From Atopomonas hussainii (GTDB lineage Bacteria; Pseudomonadota; Gammaproteobacteria; Pseudomonadales; Pseudomonadaceae): a stretch of 64,000 bases of DNA. A program made the position numbers and the translations under genes. Where the stretch lies: positions 62,001-126,000 of the forward strand of contig NZ_FOAS01000013.1 of the NCBI RefSeq assembly GCF_900109735.1. The letters run 5' to 3'. Shown in pieces: positions 34,816 to 43,000 of the stretch. A model generated the notes under the pieces. It was not told where the DNA came from and did not search any database. It worked only from the letters and a program-made list of their open reading frames with translations. Position 1 is the stretch's first letter. Every line of letters begins with the position of its first letter.

Positions 34816-35683
34816 TTACCGCTTCTGGTTAAAACTCGCCAGCCGTGCGGCGGTGGTCACGGCGCTGCTACTGATTACGCTCAAGACTTGGGCGTGGCTG
34901 GCCTCGGGCTCGGTGAGTTTGCTCGCCGGCCTGACCGACTCATTAATGGACGGCCTCGCCTCGCTGCTTAACTTGCTGGCCGTGCAAATTGCCCTCAAAC
35001 CCGCCGACCGCGAACACCGCTTTGGCCACGGCAAAGCCGAGGCGCTGGCTGGCCTTGCGCAAGCCGCGTTTATTACCGGCAGCTCAGTGTTGGTGGCGCT
35101 GCAAGCCGCCGACCGCCTACTGCACCCCAAGCCACTGGCGGCTACCGACTTGGCCATCGGCGTTATCGTCGTCAGCCTAGTGATGACGCTGGCACTGGTC
35201 ACCCTGCAAAGGGTCGCCTATGCGCGCACCCAGTCCACGGCGATTGCCGCCGATGCGCTGCACTACCGCTCGGATATCCTGCTCAATGCCGGCATCTTGT
35301 TCGCCCTGTGGGCCAGCAGCTTTGGCTGGCGCTTACTCGACCCTATCGCCGGCTTGCTGATTGCCGCGTACATCCTGTTTAGCGCGTGGGGCATCGTACG
35401 CCACGCCCTGCGCGTGCTGATGGATGAAGAGCTGGCCGACGAAATTCGCCAGCACATCTTAAGCCTCGCGCGCAGCACCCCCGGCGTGCACGGCGCCCAC
35501 GACCTGCGCACCCGTAGCGCCGGCGCCGATTGGTTTATTCAGCTGCATTTAGAACTGGACGGGCAAATCAGCCTAGAACAAGCGCACCGCCACTGCGACG
35601 CCGTGGAGCAGGCGATTAAGGCCGCCTACCCGCAAGCGCAAGTGCTGCTGCATGCCGACCCGCCCAGCGCACTACGGCGTTGA
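34799..35683 (+). CDS. cation diffusion facilitator (FieF-like)
   Basis: A 294-residue divalent-cation/proton antiporter of the CDF family with six transmembrane helices and a cytoplasmic C-terminal domain. The transport site is visible as LTDSLMDG (Asp-x3-Asp) in helix 2 and HYRSD (His-x3-Asp) in helix 5, the FieF (Zn/Fe/Cd) pattern. HRFGHGKAEALAGL and the C-terminal VHGAHDLRTRSAG and LHADP metal-binding motifs also fit. GGAG precedes the ATG inside the DinB-like gene. fieF is the likely name but substrate is unproven. Confidence 0.93.
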   Translation: MSTHANYRFWLKLASRAAVVTALLLITLKTWAWLASGSVSLLAGLTDSLMDGLASLLNLLAVQIALKPADREHRFGHGKAEALAGLAQAAFITGSSVLVALQAADRLLHPKPLAATDLAIGVIVVSLVMTLALVTLQRVAYARTQSTAIAADALHYRSDILLNAGILFALWASSFGWRLLDPIAGLLIAAYILFSAWGIVRHALRVLMDEELADEIRQHILSLARSTPGVHGAHDLRTRSAGADWFIQLHLELDGQISLEQAHRHCDAVEQAIKAAYPQAQVLLHADPPSALRR

Positions 35684-35753
35684 GCGCGGCGCTTGCCGAG
35701 CTAGAGTAATTACTCTACAAAGGCACTTCCTATAACAACAAAGAGCCTCTGCT

Positions 35754-36173
35754 ATGACCCTTACCCCCTCCGCCCTTGCCTTGCTCGGGCTATGTGCTTG
35801 GCCCTTGTTATTGGCGCTGCTGATGGAAAGCTACCGTGCCTTTTATGTGTTTACCGGCAAGATTGCCATCAATGGCTTTGCTGCCGATGGCAGCAACTCG
35901 CCGGACGCCTTCGGCAAGCGTTTAGTCCGCGCGCACGCCAACTGCTATGAAAACCTGCCGATGCTCGGCGGCGTACTGCTGTACGCCATCGTCGCTGAGC
36001 AAACCGCCATGACAGACCCGTTGGCCTATGCCTTACTGGCTGCGCGCGTGGTGCAAAGCGTGATTCACTTGCTCAGCACCAGCCCGCTGGCCGTGTGGGT
36101 ACGCTTTCTGGCTTATAGCGCGCAGGTTGGCATCACCTTGTATTGGATTGGCCTGCTCAGCGGCCTGCTGTAA
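35754..36173 (+). CDS. MAPEG family membrane protein
   Basis: A 139-residue integral membrane protein with four helices. RLVRAHANCYENLPMLGGVLL is the MAPEG signature (Arg, His, Asn and Glu that bind glutathione in eukaryotic relatives), followed by AARVVQSVIHLLS. Bacterial substrates are unknown. It is six bases upstream of the next ORF region and probably co-transcribed with the TauE/SafE gene. Confidence 0.88.
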   Translation: MTLTPSALALLGLCAWPLLLALLMESYRAFYVFTGKIAINGFAADGSNSPDAFGKRLVRAHANCYENLPMLGGVLLYAIVAEQTAMTDPLAYALLAARVVQSVIHLLSTSPLAVWVRFLAYSAQVGITLYWIGLLSGLL

Positions 36174-36194
36174 GCCCGCTTGATTGTGAGCAGC

Positions 36195-36929
36195 ATGCCC
36201 CTCGCCGATCTCACCCTACTGCTATTAGCCGGCCTCGGTGCCGGGGCGATGAATGCCTTGGCCGGCGGCGGGACGTTTTTGGCCTTTCCCGCGCTGCTGG
36301 CCGTGGGCCTACCCGCGGTAAGCGCCAACGCCACCAATGCGGTGGCGCTGTGGCCGGCCAGTTTGGCCAGCACCTGGGTCGGACGCAGCCATTGGCGCCA
36401 GCAGTTACCGACACTTAAACCGCTGCTACTGGCGGCCTTAATCGGCGGTGCATTAGGCAGCGGCTTATTGCTGATCAGTGGCGAGGCGCTGTTCCGCCAG
36501 CTCATCCCTTGGCTGCTATTGCTCGCCACGCTGCTGTTTGCCGCCGCGCCGTGGCTAGTACGCAAGCGCAGCACAAACGACGCTAAGCTCTGGCCGCTGA
36601 TTCACGGTAGCGGCGCTGTGTATGGCGGCTTTTTTGGCGCCGGCATGGGCATTGTGCAGCTGGCTTTGTTTACGCTGGAAGGCCATAGCCCGCAACGCGC
36701 CGCCGCGCTAAAAAACCTGTTTTCGGCAGTGATTTACAGCGTGTCCAGCCTAGTGTTTATCGCCGCCGGCGCGATCAGTTACTACCACCTGCTGTTGCTG
36801 CTCGGCGCCACCACGCTGGGCGGCTATCTGGGCGGCAAGTTGGCGGATTGGCTACCGGCCTTCTGGCTGCGCCTGTGGGTGATTGCTGTGGGCAGCGGCA
36901 TGACGCTGTATTACTTCTGGCAAGGCTGA
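36195..36929 (+). CDS. TauE/SafE family anion exporter
   Basis: A 244-residue polytopic membrane protein of the TauE/SafE (sulfite/organosulfonate export) family. The first repeat shows GAGAMNALAGGGTFLAFPALLAVG followed by VSANATNAVALWPAS, the second GAVYGGFFGAGMGIVQLALF and NLFSAVIYSVSSLVFI. Start uncertain: ATG at 36195 is preferred by alignment with the family, but GTG at 36186 and TTG at 36180 are in frame and no strong ribosome site is seen. Confidence 0.85.
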   Translation: MPLADLTLLLLAGLGAGAMNALAGGGTFLAFPALLAVGLPAVSANATNAVALWPASLASTWVGRSHWRQQLPTLKPLLLAALIGGALGSGLLLISGEALFRQLIPWLLLLATLLFAAAPWLVRKRSTNDAKLWPLIHGSGAVYGGFFGAGMGIVQLALFTLEGHSPQRAAALKNLFSAVIYSVSSLVFIAAGAISYYHLLLLLGATTLGGYLGGKLADWLPAFWLRLWVIAVGSGMTLYYFWQG

Positions 36930-36983
36930 CAGCTGGGCGCGAATCCGCTATACAAGCGCCCTCTGTTTTGTGATGAAGTCGCC

Positions 36984-37439
36984 ATGCGCCGTTTAGCCCC
37001 CGCCCTGTTATTGATCTGTGCAGCCGTGCTGACCTTGCTGCAAGGTTGCGCCAACGAGCCCGCCACGGCGCCGCTGCCCAAGGTTGCCCCCGCCAAACTG
37101 AGCACGCCAGCACCGCGCGGCAACACGCAGCTGCACACCCTGCATGGCCAGCTACACGGCGCGGTAGCAGGCAGCACGCCGGTGGATGTGGAGCTAGCGA
37201 TCTTGATGCTCGATACGCGCGGCAAGCCGGTAGCGCTGCTCGATAGCGAAGCGTGGTTTGGCAATGTCGCCAGCCCATTCCAACTGGCCCTCGACCCGCA
37301 GCGCTTACCACCCAGCGCACGCCTGCAACTGCGCGTGCGGGTGACCCGCGACAGTCGTCTGCTGGCTTACGTGCACCACGAACTCAGCCAGCCGCTGCCC
37401 CGCCAGTTACCGCCGCTGCGCTTGCAGGTGCTGCCATGA
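36984..37439 (+). CDS. YbaY-family lipoprotein
   Basis: A 151-residue lipoprotein with lipobox LLQGC (Cys about residue 22). The domain LHGQLHGAVAG..VDVELAIL, FQLALDPQRL and LQLRVRVTRDSRLLAYV is the YbaY beta-sandwich pattern, also seen in pilotin-like lipoproteins. It probably sits at the outer membrane. The stop overlaps the methyltransferase ATG (ATGA). Confidence 0.8.
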   Translation: MRRLAPALLLICAAVLTLLQGCANEPATAPLPKVAPAKLSTPAPRGNTQLHTLHGQLHGAVAGSTPVDVELAILMLDTRGKPVALLDSEAWFGNVASPFQLALDPQRLPPSARLQLRVRVTRDSRLLAYVHHELSQPLPRQLPPLRLQVLP

Positions 37440-38092
37440 ACGCCCCGGCCAGCCTGCAAAATGCGCTGAATGAGCTACTCGGCGACGCCCAACTGATCGC
37501 CGAGCCGCTGCCGGGTCGCGAAGACTTACGCCTATGGCTGATCGACCCGGCCAATATGCAGCGCGCCTTCAGCCCGGAAGAAACCGAACGCATCTTAGGT
37601 GAACCGCCGTATTGGTGTTTTTGCTGGGCCAGCGGTTTAGTGATGGCGCGCTACTTGGCGGATAACCCCGCCTTAGTCGCCGGCAAAAAGGTGCTGGATT
37701 TCGGCGCCGGCTCCGCCGTGGCGGGGATTGCCGCCAAATTAGCCGGTGCACGCGAAGTGGTCGCCTGCGACCTCGCCCCACTGGCACTGGTCGCCAGCCG
37801 CGCCAATGCCGAGCTGAACGGCGTCGAACTGCGCTACAGCGCTGATTTTTTTAACGAGCCCAACGATTACGACCTGATCTTGGTTGCCGATGTGCTCTAC
37901 GACCGGGAAAACCTGCCGCTGCTGGATGCCTTCTTAGAACGTGGCCGCGAGGTATTGCTGGCCGACTCGCGCATCCGCAATTTTCAACACCCGCGCTACC
38001 AACACCTGCACGTGGCCGAAGCCAGCACTTGGCCAGATTTGGCCGAGCCGAAAGAGTTTCGCCGCGTCACCCTGTATCGCAGCCTGGCGTAA
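37436..38092 (+). CDS. class I methyltransferase, ETFB-lysine-methyltransferase-like
   Basis: A 218-residue protein lysine methyltransferase-like enzyme. The ATG at 37436 overlaps the lipoprotein stop; the frame upstream to 37253 is within ybaY. WCFCWASGLVMARYLADNP precedes the SAM-binding loop VLDFGAGSAVAGIAAKLAGA, then VACDLAPLALVASRANAELNG and LILVADVLYDRENLP. This is the COG3897 group, whose mitochondrial member (METTL20) methylates electron-transfer flavoprotein beta. The bacterial substrate here is inferred only. Confidence 0.83.
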   Translation: MNAPASLQNALNELLGDAQLIAEPLPGREDLRLWLIDPANMQRAFSPEETERILGEPPYWCFCWASGLVMARYLADNPALVAGKKVLDFGAGSAVAGIAAKLAGAREVVACDLAPLALVASRANAELNGVELRYSADFFNEPNDYDLILVADVLYDRENLPLLDAFLERGREVLLADSRIRNFQHPRYQHLHVAEASTWPDLAEPKEFRRVTLYRSLA

Positions 38093-38112
38093 CCACGCGC
38101 AGGCTTTGCTCT

Positions 38113-38232
38113 AAAAGCCGCCTACGCTCGGTCATGCGGTGTTGTCATCGGCCTCAGCATGCTCATTTACAGCACGTAAACTGCGCTGCTTCGGCCCATG
38201 ACGCCTTGCCTGCCCCGCGCTCGACGGCTTTT
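38113..38232 (-). repeat. MITE-like repeat family B, diverged copy
   Basis: About 120 bp with short inverted ends (AAAAGCCGCC at 38113 and its complement, one mismatch, ending at 38232). Read on the reverse strand its core AGCGCAGTTTACGTGCTGTA (and seven more bases, 38161-38187) matches the core of the element at 40693-40832 in 25 of 27 positions. It lies between the methyltransferase and the thioredoxin-like gene. No coding capacity. Confidence 0.65.
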
Positions 38233-38279
38233 CGAACAAAGCCTAAGATGCGCACCTGCTTGTTTTGCCGGATAGCTCC

Positions 38280-39158
38280 ATGAACGCCAACACGCCGTAT
38301 ATCTTTGATGTCAGCACTGCCGAGTTCGATCAGCTGGTGCTGGAGAACTCCTTCCACAAGCCCGTGCTGGTGGATTTTTGGGCCGAGTGGTGTGCGCCCT
38401 GCAAAGCGCTGATGCCCATGCTGGCGCAAATCGCCGAGTCATATCAGGGCGAGCTGCTGCTGGCCAAGGTCGATTGCGACGCCGAGCAAGACCTGACCAT
38501 GCGCTTTGGCATCCGCAGCCTGCCTACTGTAGTGCTGTTTAAAGACGGTAAGCCGGTGGATGGCTTTGCCGGTGCGCAGCCCGAATCGGCGATTCGCGAA
38601 ATGCTCAGCGCCCACGTGGCCGAACCGGCACCGCTGGCACCGGGCGGCGATTTGCTAGAAATCGCCGCCGCGCTGCACAGCGAAGGCCAGCTGGAACAAG
38701 CCGAGGCAGCGCTTAAGCAGCTGCTCGCCGAAGACAACCAAAACGGCGCGGCGCTGATTCTGTTTGCCCGTTGCTTAGCCGAGCGTGGCGAACTGGGCGA
38801 GGCCGAGCTGGTTCTCGGCAGCGTGAAGGGCGACGAGCACAAGCAAGCGCTGGCCGCCGCGCGCGCGCAAATCACTTTCCTACGGCAAAGCAGCGACCTG
38901 CCCAGCGCCGCCGAGCTGCAAGCGCGCCTTGCCAGCGATGCCGCCGATCACACCGCGCGCTACCAGCTAGCTATTGTGCAACTGGCTGCGCAACAACACA
39001 GCGAGGCGCTGGCTAACCTACTGCAACTGTTTACTCACGCACGGGATTACGAGGGCGGCCTGCCGCACAAAACCTTGCTGCAAGTGTTCGAACTGCTCGG
39101 CAACAGCCACCCGCTGGTCAGCGAGTATCGTCGCAAGCTGTATCAGGCACTTTACTGA
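38280..39158 (+). CDS. cnoX: thioredoxin-TPR protein CnoX/YbbN-like
   Basis: A 292-residue cytoplasmic chaperone-like protein: thioredoxin domain (1-115) with DFWAEWCAPCKALMPML, then a helical TPR region (LEQAEAALKQLLAEDNQNGA, AERGELGEAELVLG, HSEALANLLQLF). Members such as E. coli CnoX protect GroEL clients from oxidation; some have lost the CxxC, here CAPC is intact. The ATG at 38280 is preferred over 38265. A good terminator follows. Confidence 0.9.
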   Translation: MNANTPYIFDVSTAEFDQLVLENSFHKPVLVDFWAEWCAPCKALMPMLAQIAESYQGELLLAKVDCDAEQDLTMRFGIRSLPTVVLFKDGKPVDGFAGAQPESAIREMLSAHVAEPAPLAPGGDLLEIAAALHSEGQLEQAEAALKQLLAEDNQNGAALILFARCLAERGELGEAELVLGSVKGDEHKQALAAARAQITFLRQSSDLPSAAELQARLASDAADHTARYQLAIVQLAAQQHSEALANLLQLFTHARDYEGGLPHKTLLQVFELLGNSHPLVSEYRRKLYQALY

Positions 39159-39181
39159 CGCCAGAAAAACCTTAACTATCC

Positions 39182-39215
39182 AACTCCTGCGCTGTAGTGG
39201 TGCAGGAGTTTTTTT
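39182..39215 (+). terminator. Rho-independent terminator of cnoX-like gene
   Basis: AACTCCTGC (39182-39190) and GCAGGAGTT (39202-39210) form a 9-bp stem followed by a T-run. It ends the transcript 23 bases after the stop codon. Confidence 0.9.
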
Positions 39216-39230
39216 ATGCGTGTTTGTTTT

Positions 39231-39375
39231 GAAAGCACCATTGACTTAAATCGGCGAACGGCTCAAGCACAAGGCGCCCGGAGCGCAGCCATCGAGGCAT
39301 ACCGTCTGGTAGACGAGATGGCGAGCACCGCGCAACGCTGTGATTGAGTCGTGCAGACATTTAAGCGGCGCTTTC
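39231..39375 (+). repeat. MITE-like repeat family A, copy 1
   Basis: About 145 bp bounded by GAAAGC and GCTTTC, with inner GAGGCATACCGTCTGGTAGA core shared with copies at 45702 and 59357. This is the most diverged copy; its ends differ from the GGAA...TTCC ends of the others. Non-coding. The region 39159-39604 holds two terminators and this element and no gene I can support. Confidence 0.75.
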
Positions 39376-39383
39376 TCGCTAGG

Positions 39384-39411
39384 CAAAAAAAAGGCGACCC
39401 AAAGAGTCGCC
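39384..39411 (-). terminator. orphan terminator, reverse strand
   Basis: GGCGAC (39393-39398) and GTCGCC (39406-39411) with eight A to the left: on the reverse strand a stem followed by eight T. No protein gene on that strand ends here, so it may end a small RNA that begins upstream of the AraC gene. Confidence 0.6.
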
Positions 39412-39604
39412 CAACAACAGAAGTAGGAGTAGCTGTCGCAAAGTGCCGTGCGCCAGCTTCCGGAACCGTTAAGTTCAAGCAGCAAAGAGGCATCCAAACT
39501 CTTGCTCAGGCTAGACAACCGACTTAGCCCAAGGCCGCTCCCAAGCGCTCCAGAGGTCGCTCGGCTTAACAATAATGATAAAAGTGCACTGCGGGGAACA
39601 CCTC

Positions 39605-40666
39605 ATGGAAAGCGGCCATCCGCTTGTCATCACAGGCCACGGGCAAGATGCCAACGAGCATTTGTCGGTCGCTTGGATCAACAATCTGTTAAGCGTGGCC
39701 CAGCAGTTTGGCGCCAGCAGTAAAACCCTACTTAGCGAAGCAGGGCTGGATGCGCAGATTTTGCGCAACCCCGTCGACCGCGTGAGCAAAGCGCAAACCC
39801 TCACCTTGCTAAACGCCGCCTGCCGCGAGCTGAACGACCCTTTTTTTGGCCTGCATTTAGGCGAACAAATTCGCCCAGCGGCGTTTAACGCCTTGGGCTA
39901 CGCCGCGATGAGCTGCGCCACGCTGGAAGACGCCGTGCAGCTGATCCCCCGTTATGACGACGTGATGGAAAACTTTGGCCGCACCCTGTTTAGCAGCGAC
40001 GGCCAATTTGCCACCTTAAGCTGGCGCTCTAACTGCGCCATGGGCGAGCCCCTGCGCCCGCTGCAAGAGGCGATTGTCTCGGCATGGGTGAGTTTTGGCC
40101 GTTGGATTACCGGCCAACGCGGCATGATTACTCAGCTGCAATTTGCCCACCCCAAGCCCGCCGACCTGCGTGAATACCAGCGTTTATTTGATAACGCGCC
40201 GATGCAGTTTGATGCGCCACAAAACGCGCTGATCTTTCCGCATTTTCAGCTGGCCATGCCGCTGAATCAGCACGACCCCGAGCTCAACCGGCTGATGCGC
40301 AGCAAGGCCGAGGCCATCGTAAATAGCCTCAATCAGCCGGGCGTCACCACCCGGCAAGTCGCACGCCTGCTACAAGCCTCGCTGCCACGTGAAGCGCCGA
40401 ATATTCAAAAAGTCGCCCGCGAAATGGCCATGAGCGAGCGCACCTTACGCCGCCGTTTAAGCGCCGAGAACACCAGCTACCAAACCGTGCTCGACCAAGT
40501 GCGCCACGAGCTAGCGCTGTTTTATCTGCGCGAAACCACCATGAGTATTTTCGAGATCGCCCAGCTGCTGGGCTACGCCGAGCACAGCAGTTTTTCCCAC
40601 GCGTTTCGTCAGTGGACCGGCTGCTCGGCGCAGGAATACCGCCAGCAGCAGGGTTGGAAGAAATAG
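39605..40666 (+). CDS. AraC-family regulator with arabinose-binding-type domain
   Basis: A 353-residue transcription factor. Residues 20-200 form the domain common to OruR/ArgR-like pseudomonad AraC proteins (LNDPFFGLHLGEQIRPAAFNALGYAAMSCATLEDAV). The C-terminal double HTH includes VAREMAMSERTLRRRLSAEN and IFEIAQLLGYAEHSSFSHAFRQWTG. I chose ATG at 39605 (GGGGA eight bases upstream); ATG at 39575 is possible. Its target is not apparent: the next gene is opposite in strand and a repeat element follows the stop. Confidence 0.92.
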   Translation: MESGHPLVITGHGQDANEHLSVAWINNLLSVAQQFGASSKTLLSEAGLDAQILRNPVDRVSKAQTLTLLNAACRELNDPFFGLHLGEQIRPAAFNALGYAAMSCATLEDAVQLIPRYDDVMENFGRTLFSSDGQFATLSWRSNCAMGEPLRPLQEAIVSAWVSFGRWITGQRGMITQLQFAHPKPADLREYQRLFDNAPMQFDAPQNALIFPHFQLAMPLNQHDPELNRLMRSKAEAIVNSLNQPGVTTRQVARLLQASLPREAPNIQKVAREMAMSERTLRRRLSAENTSYQTVLDQVRHELALFYLRETTMSIFEIAQLLGYAEHSSFSHAFRQWTGCSAQEYRQQQGWKK

Positions 40667-40692
40667 CAACAGAACGAAAAGCACAGCCATTT

Positions 40693-40832
40693 CAGGCTGT
40701 GTAAAAACGTCACGAGCGCAGGCTAGGCAAGGCAAAAACAGGCGAAAAAGCGCAGTTTACGTGTGGTAAATGAGCATTTTGAGCCTGCTTTTAACGCCGC
40801 ATAGCCAAGTGCAGTAGTTTTCACACAGCCTG
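40693..40832 (+). repeat. MITE-like repeat family B, intact copy
   Basis: 140 bp with terminal inverted repeats CAGGCTGTGTAAAAAC and, complementing the right end, CAGGCTGTGTGAAAAC (one mismatch). The flanks are ATTT on both sides (40689-40692 and 40833-40836), a likely target duplication. The centre contains GCGCAGTTTACGTGTGGTAA, shared with the diverged copy at 38113-38232. The left end also pairs with CACAGCC just outside (40682-40701), possibly using the element as terminator for the AraC gene. Confidence 0.8.
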
Positions 40833-40834
40833 AT

Positions 40835-41221
40835 TTAGCAGGGCTTTTCCTGCCAGCGATAGATCGGCGCACTACCCTCCTCGCGCAGCACCACTTGCGG
40901 ATGATGGCGCAGGCGTACTAACAAGCGCTTGGCCTCCACATCGCTGCCGGCCAACGCGAGCAGTTCGCTGCGCAGCGTTGGCCCATCGCACTCGCCATGC
41001 GCGGCCAGCACTTGCAGCGCGAGGGTTAGCAACTTATCGCCATTGGCCACCGCCTGCTGCGCTTGCTCGGCCATGCTAAGGGGGGCGCTAAGCGGCGCGT
41101 TGCCGGCTGCTGGTGCAGCTCCTTGCCCCGCTAAACAGGCGGCTAATTGCGCCCACTCGTGCGGCTCGAAGGTAACCTCTAGCTCAACCGGCGTGTCGCC
41201 AATGCGGCCCTGAATTTTCAT
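40835..41221 (-). CDS. conserved hypothetical protein
   Basis: A 128-residue soluble protein beginning MKIQGRIGDTPVELEVTFEP. A variable Ala/Pro-rich middle is followed by a helical and winged-helix-like C terminus (LRSELLALAGSDVEAKRLLV and VVLREEGSAPIYRW). I know no function. It is divergent from the zinc operon, whose Zur box lies about 85 bases from its start. The right flank of repeat B almost touches its stop codon. Confidence 0.65.
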   Translation of the reverse strand: MKIQGRIGDTPVELEVTFEPHEWAQLAACLAGQGAAPAAGNAPLSAPLSMAEQAQQAVANGDKLLTLALQVLAAHGECDGPTLRSELLALAGSDVEAKRLLVRLRHHPQVVLREEGSAPIYRWQEKPC

Positions 41222-41305
41222 CGACTAAAAAGCCCCCTAACGAAGGAATGTTTCGCAACACTTAAACCCGTGTTAAGCCCTGCTTGTGGTTTAATCCGCT
41301 GCCTA

Positions 41306-41324
41306 AGTGTTACAACATAACCTG
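41306..41324 (+). promoter_or_regulatory. Zur box before the zinc-starvation operon
   Basis: AGTGTTACAACATAACCTG contains GTTACAACATAAC (41309-41321), a near match to the palindromic pseudomonad Zur box (GTTATAATATAAC). It lies 24 bases before the first ATG of the operon, so zinc-bound Zur would repress it. Confidence 0.75.
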
Positions 41325-41347
41325 TTTAATCCGCACGGAATTTTGCC

Positions 41348-41668
41348 ATGCTTCAGCGTCTGCCCACTTTGCGCCGCACCGCCTTTTTGGCGGCGTTGCT
41401 GCTGGGCGTGATGCTGAGTGTACAAGCCGTTGAGCGCCTAGAGCACGACCACCCTGAAGGCGTGCATGCTGCCGACTGCGCGCTGTGCTGCCTGCCCGGC
41501 CTGCACAATGCCCTGCCGGCGAACTTGGCGCTGGCCTTGCCACCACAACAAGGCGCTGCCCCCGCCGATCAGCCTTGCCGCCATGCGCTAACACTGCCCA
41601 ACGTGCAAGCCCAAGCCCGCGCACCGCCAGCGGCATCTCAAACCCGTCACTACCTATTTATTGTTTGA
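41348..41668 (+). CDS. small exported protein heading the zinc operon
   Basis: A 106-residue exported or membrane-anchored protein with a hydrophobic N terminus (FLAALLLGVMLSVQAVE) and a Cys/His segment (HDHPEGVHAADCALCC), possibly metal-binding; it resembles DUF2946-type proteins. It starts 27 bases after the Zur box and its stop overlaps the ribosome site of the next gene, so it is first in the operon. Confidence 0.65.
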   Translation: MLQRLPTLRRTAFLAALLLGVMLSVQAVERLEHDHPEGVHAADCALCCLPGLHNALPANLALALPPQQGAAPADQPCRHALTLPNVQAQARAPPAASQTRHYLFIV

Positions 41669-41678
41669 GGATTACCTA

Positions 41679-42278
41679 ATGCGTCACCTGAAAACCACCC
41701 TGCTGGCTGCCTGCCTTCTGCCCCTGTCTGCTTTGGCTGGCGACCACGCTCATGACGAGCATAAACATGAGCACAAGCAAGAGACCAAGCACGAGCAGCA
41801 CGAGCACGACAGCCACGATCACAGCAGCCTCGACGCGCACGAACACGGCCACGCGCGGTTAAACCTAGCGCTGGAAGGGCAAACCCTAGAGCTTGAGCTA
41901 GAAAGCCCCGCGTTTAACTTGATCGGTTTTGAGCACGCGCCCAGTACCGACGCGCAAAAGGCCAGCGTTGAAAAAGCCCGCCAAGCGCTCAGCGCACCGG
42001 CCAGCTTGTTTGGCATTCCAGAGGCCGCGCAGTGCACGCTGGATAAGCAAGAACTAGAAAGCCCGCTGTTTGCCGCCGAGCAACATCAAGGCGAGCACAG
42101 CGAAATCCACGCGCATTACCACTTCACCTGCGCTAATCCCAAAGCACTGGATGAGCTAGAGCTGAACCTGTTTAGCCAGTTCCCGCAGCTGGAAAAGCTC
42201 GACGTGCAAGCCATCAGCGAACACGGCCAACACGGCGCCACGCTGAGCGCGAAGAAACCTCACCTGCACTTGCACTAA
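41679..42278 (+). CDS. zrgA: His-rich periplasmic zinc-binding protein (ZrgA/DUF2796)
   Basis: A 199-residue periplasmic protein: signal peptide MRHLKTTLLAACLLPLSALA, then a His/Glu-rich stretch (HAHDEHKHEHKQ onward to about residue 55), then the DUF2796 domain (EHGHARLNLALEGQTLELEL, ESPAFNLIGFEHAP, two cysteines). Such proteins capture zinc for the ZrgABCDE-type importer of Vibrio; P. aeruginosa PA4063 is the equivalent as I recall. GAGG precedes the ATG at 41679. It is followed by ATPase and permease genes. Confidence 0.88.
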   Translation: MRHLKTTLLAACLLPLSALAGDHAHDEHKHEHKQETKHEQHEHDSHDHSSLDAHEHGHARLNLALEGQTLELELESPAFNLIGFEHAPSTDAQKASVEKARQALSAPASLFGIPEAAQCTLDKQELESPLFAAEQHQGEHSEIHAHYHFTCANPKALDELELNLFSQFPQLEKLDVQAISEHGQHGATLSAKKPHLHLH

Positions 42279-42293
42279 GCGCGGAGCCCACCG

Positions 42294-42998
42294 ATGTCTG
42301 CAGTTCTCAGCCTGACCGACTTACAGTTTGCCTGGCCGCAGCAGCCGCTGTTGCTGGATATTCCCCAGTTTGAACTGCAGCGCGGCGAGCGCTTGTTTTT
42401 AAAAGGCCCCTCCGGCAGTGGCAAAACCACGTTGCTCGGTTTGCTTGGCGGTATTCAGCTGCCGCAGCAGGGCCAACTGACCTTACACGGCACGGCCTTG
42501 AGCCAGCTCAAGCCGGCCGCGCGCGATCATTTTCGCGCCGACCATATCGGCTACATCTTCCAGCAATTCAACCTACTGCCGTTTTTAGATGTGCTTGGCA
42601 ATGTGCTGCTGCCCTGTCGTTTCTCGCAGCGTCGCGCCGCCCGCGCCGTTGAGCGCCACGGCAGCCTGGAAAACGCCGCCGCACATTTGCTCAATCACTT
42701 AGGCCTGCCCAGCGAGTTGCACGCCCGCCGCGCCGATGCCTTGTCGATTGGCCAGCAGCAACGTGTCGCCGCCGCACGCGCGCTGATTGGCAGCCCCGAG
42801 TTAATCATTGCCGACGAGCCCACTTCGGCACTGGATTACGACAGCCGCGAGGGGTTTATCCGCCTGCTGTTTAACGAATGCGAAGAAGCCGGCGCCAGCC
42901 TGATGTTTGTCAGCCACGACCAAAGCTTGGCGCCGCTGTTCGACCGCGTGGTCGATTTACAGCAGCTCAACCGCGTTAGCCGGCCACAGGAGGTTTAA
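42294..42998 (+). CDS. ABC transporter ATPase (MacB/LolD type) of the zinc operon
   Basis: A 234-residue ATPase: Walker A FLKGPSGSGKTTLLG near 40, Q-loop GYIFQQFNLLPFL, signature LSIGQQQRVAAARAL, Walker B LIIADEPTSALD and the H-loop FVSHDQ. It pairs with the FtsX-type permease two bases downstream. The MacB/LolD architecture means mechanotransmission or export rather than classic import, so its link to zinc uptake is by context (Zur box and ZrgA neighbour). Confidence 0.92.
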   Translation: MSAVLSLTDLQFAWPQQPLLLDIPQFELQRGERLFLKGPSGSGKTTLLGLLGGIQLPQQGQLTLHGTALSQLKPAARDHFRADHIGYIFQQFNLLPFLDVLGNVLLPCRFSQRRAARAVERHGSLENAAAHLLNHLGLPSELHARRADALSIGQQQRVAAARALIGSPELIIADEPTSALDYDSREGFIRLLFNECEEAGASLMFVSHDQSLAPLFDRVVDLQQLNRVSRPQEV

Positions 42999-43000
42999 GC

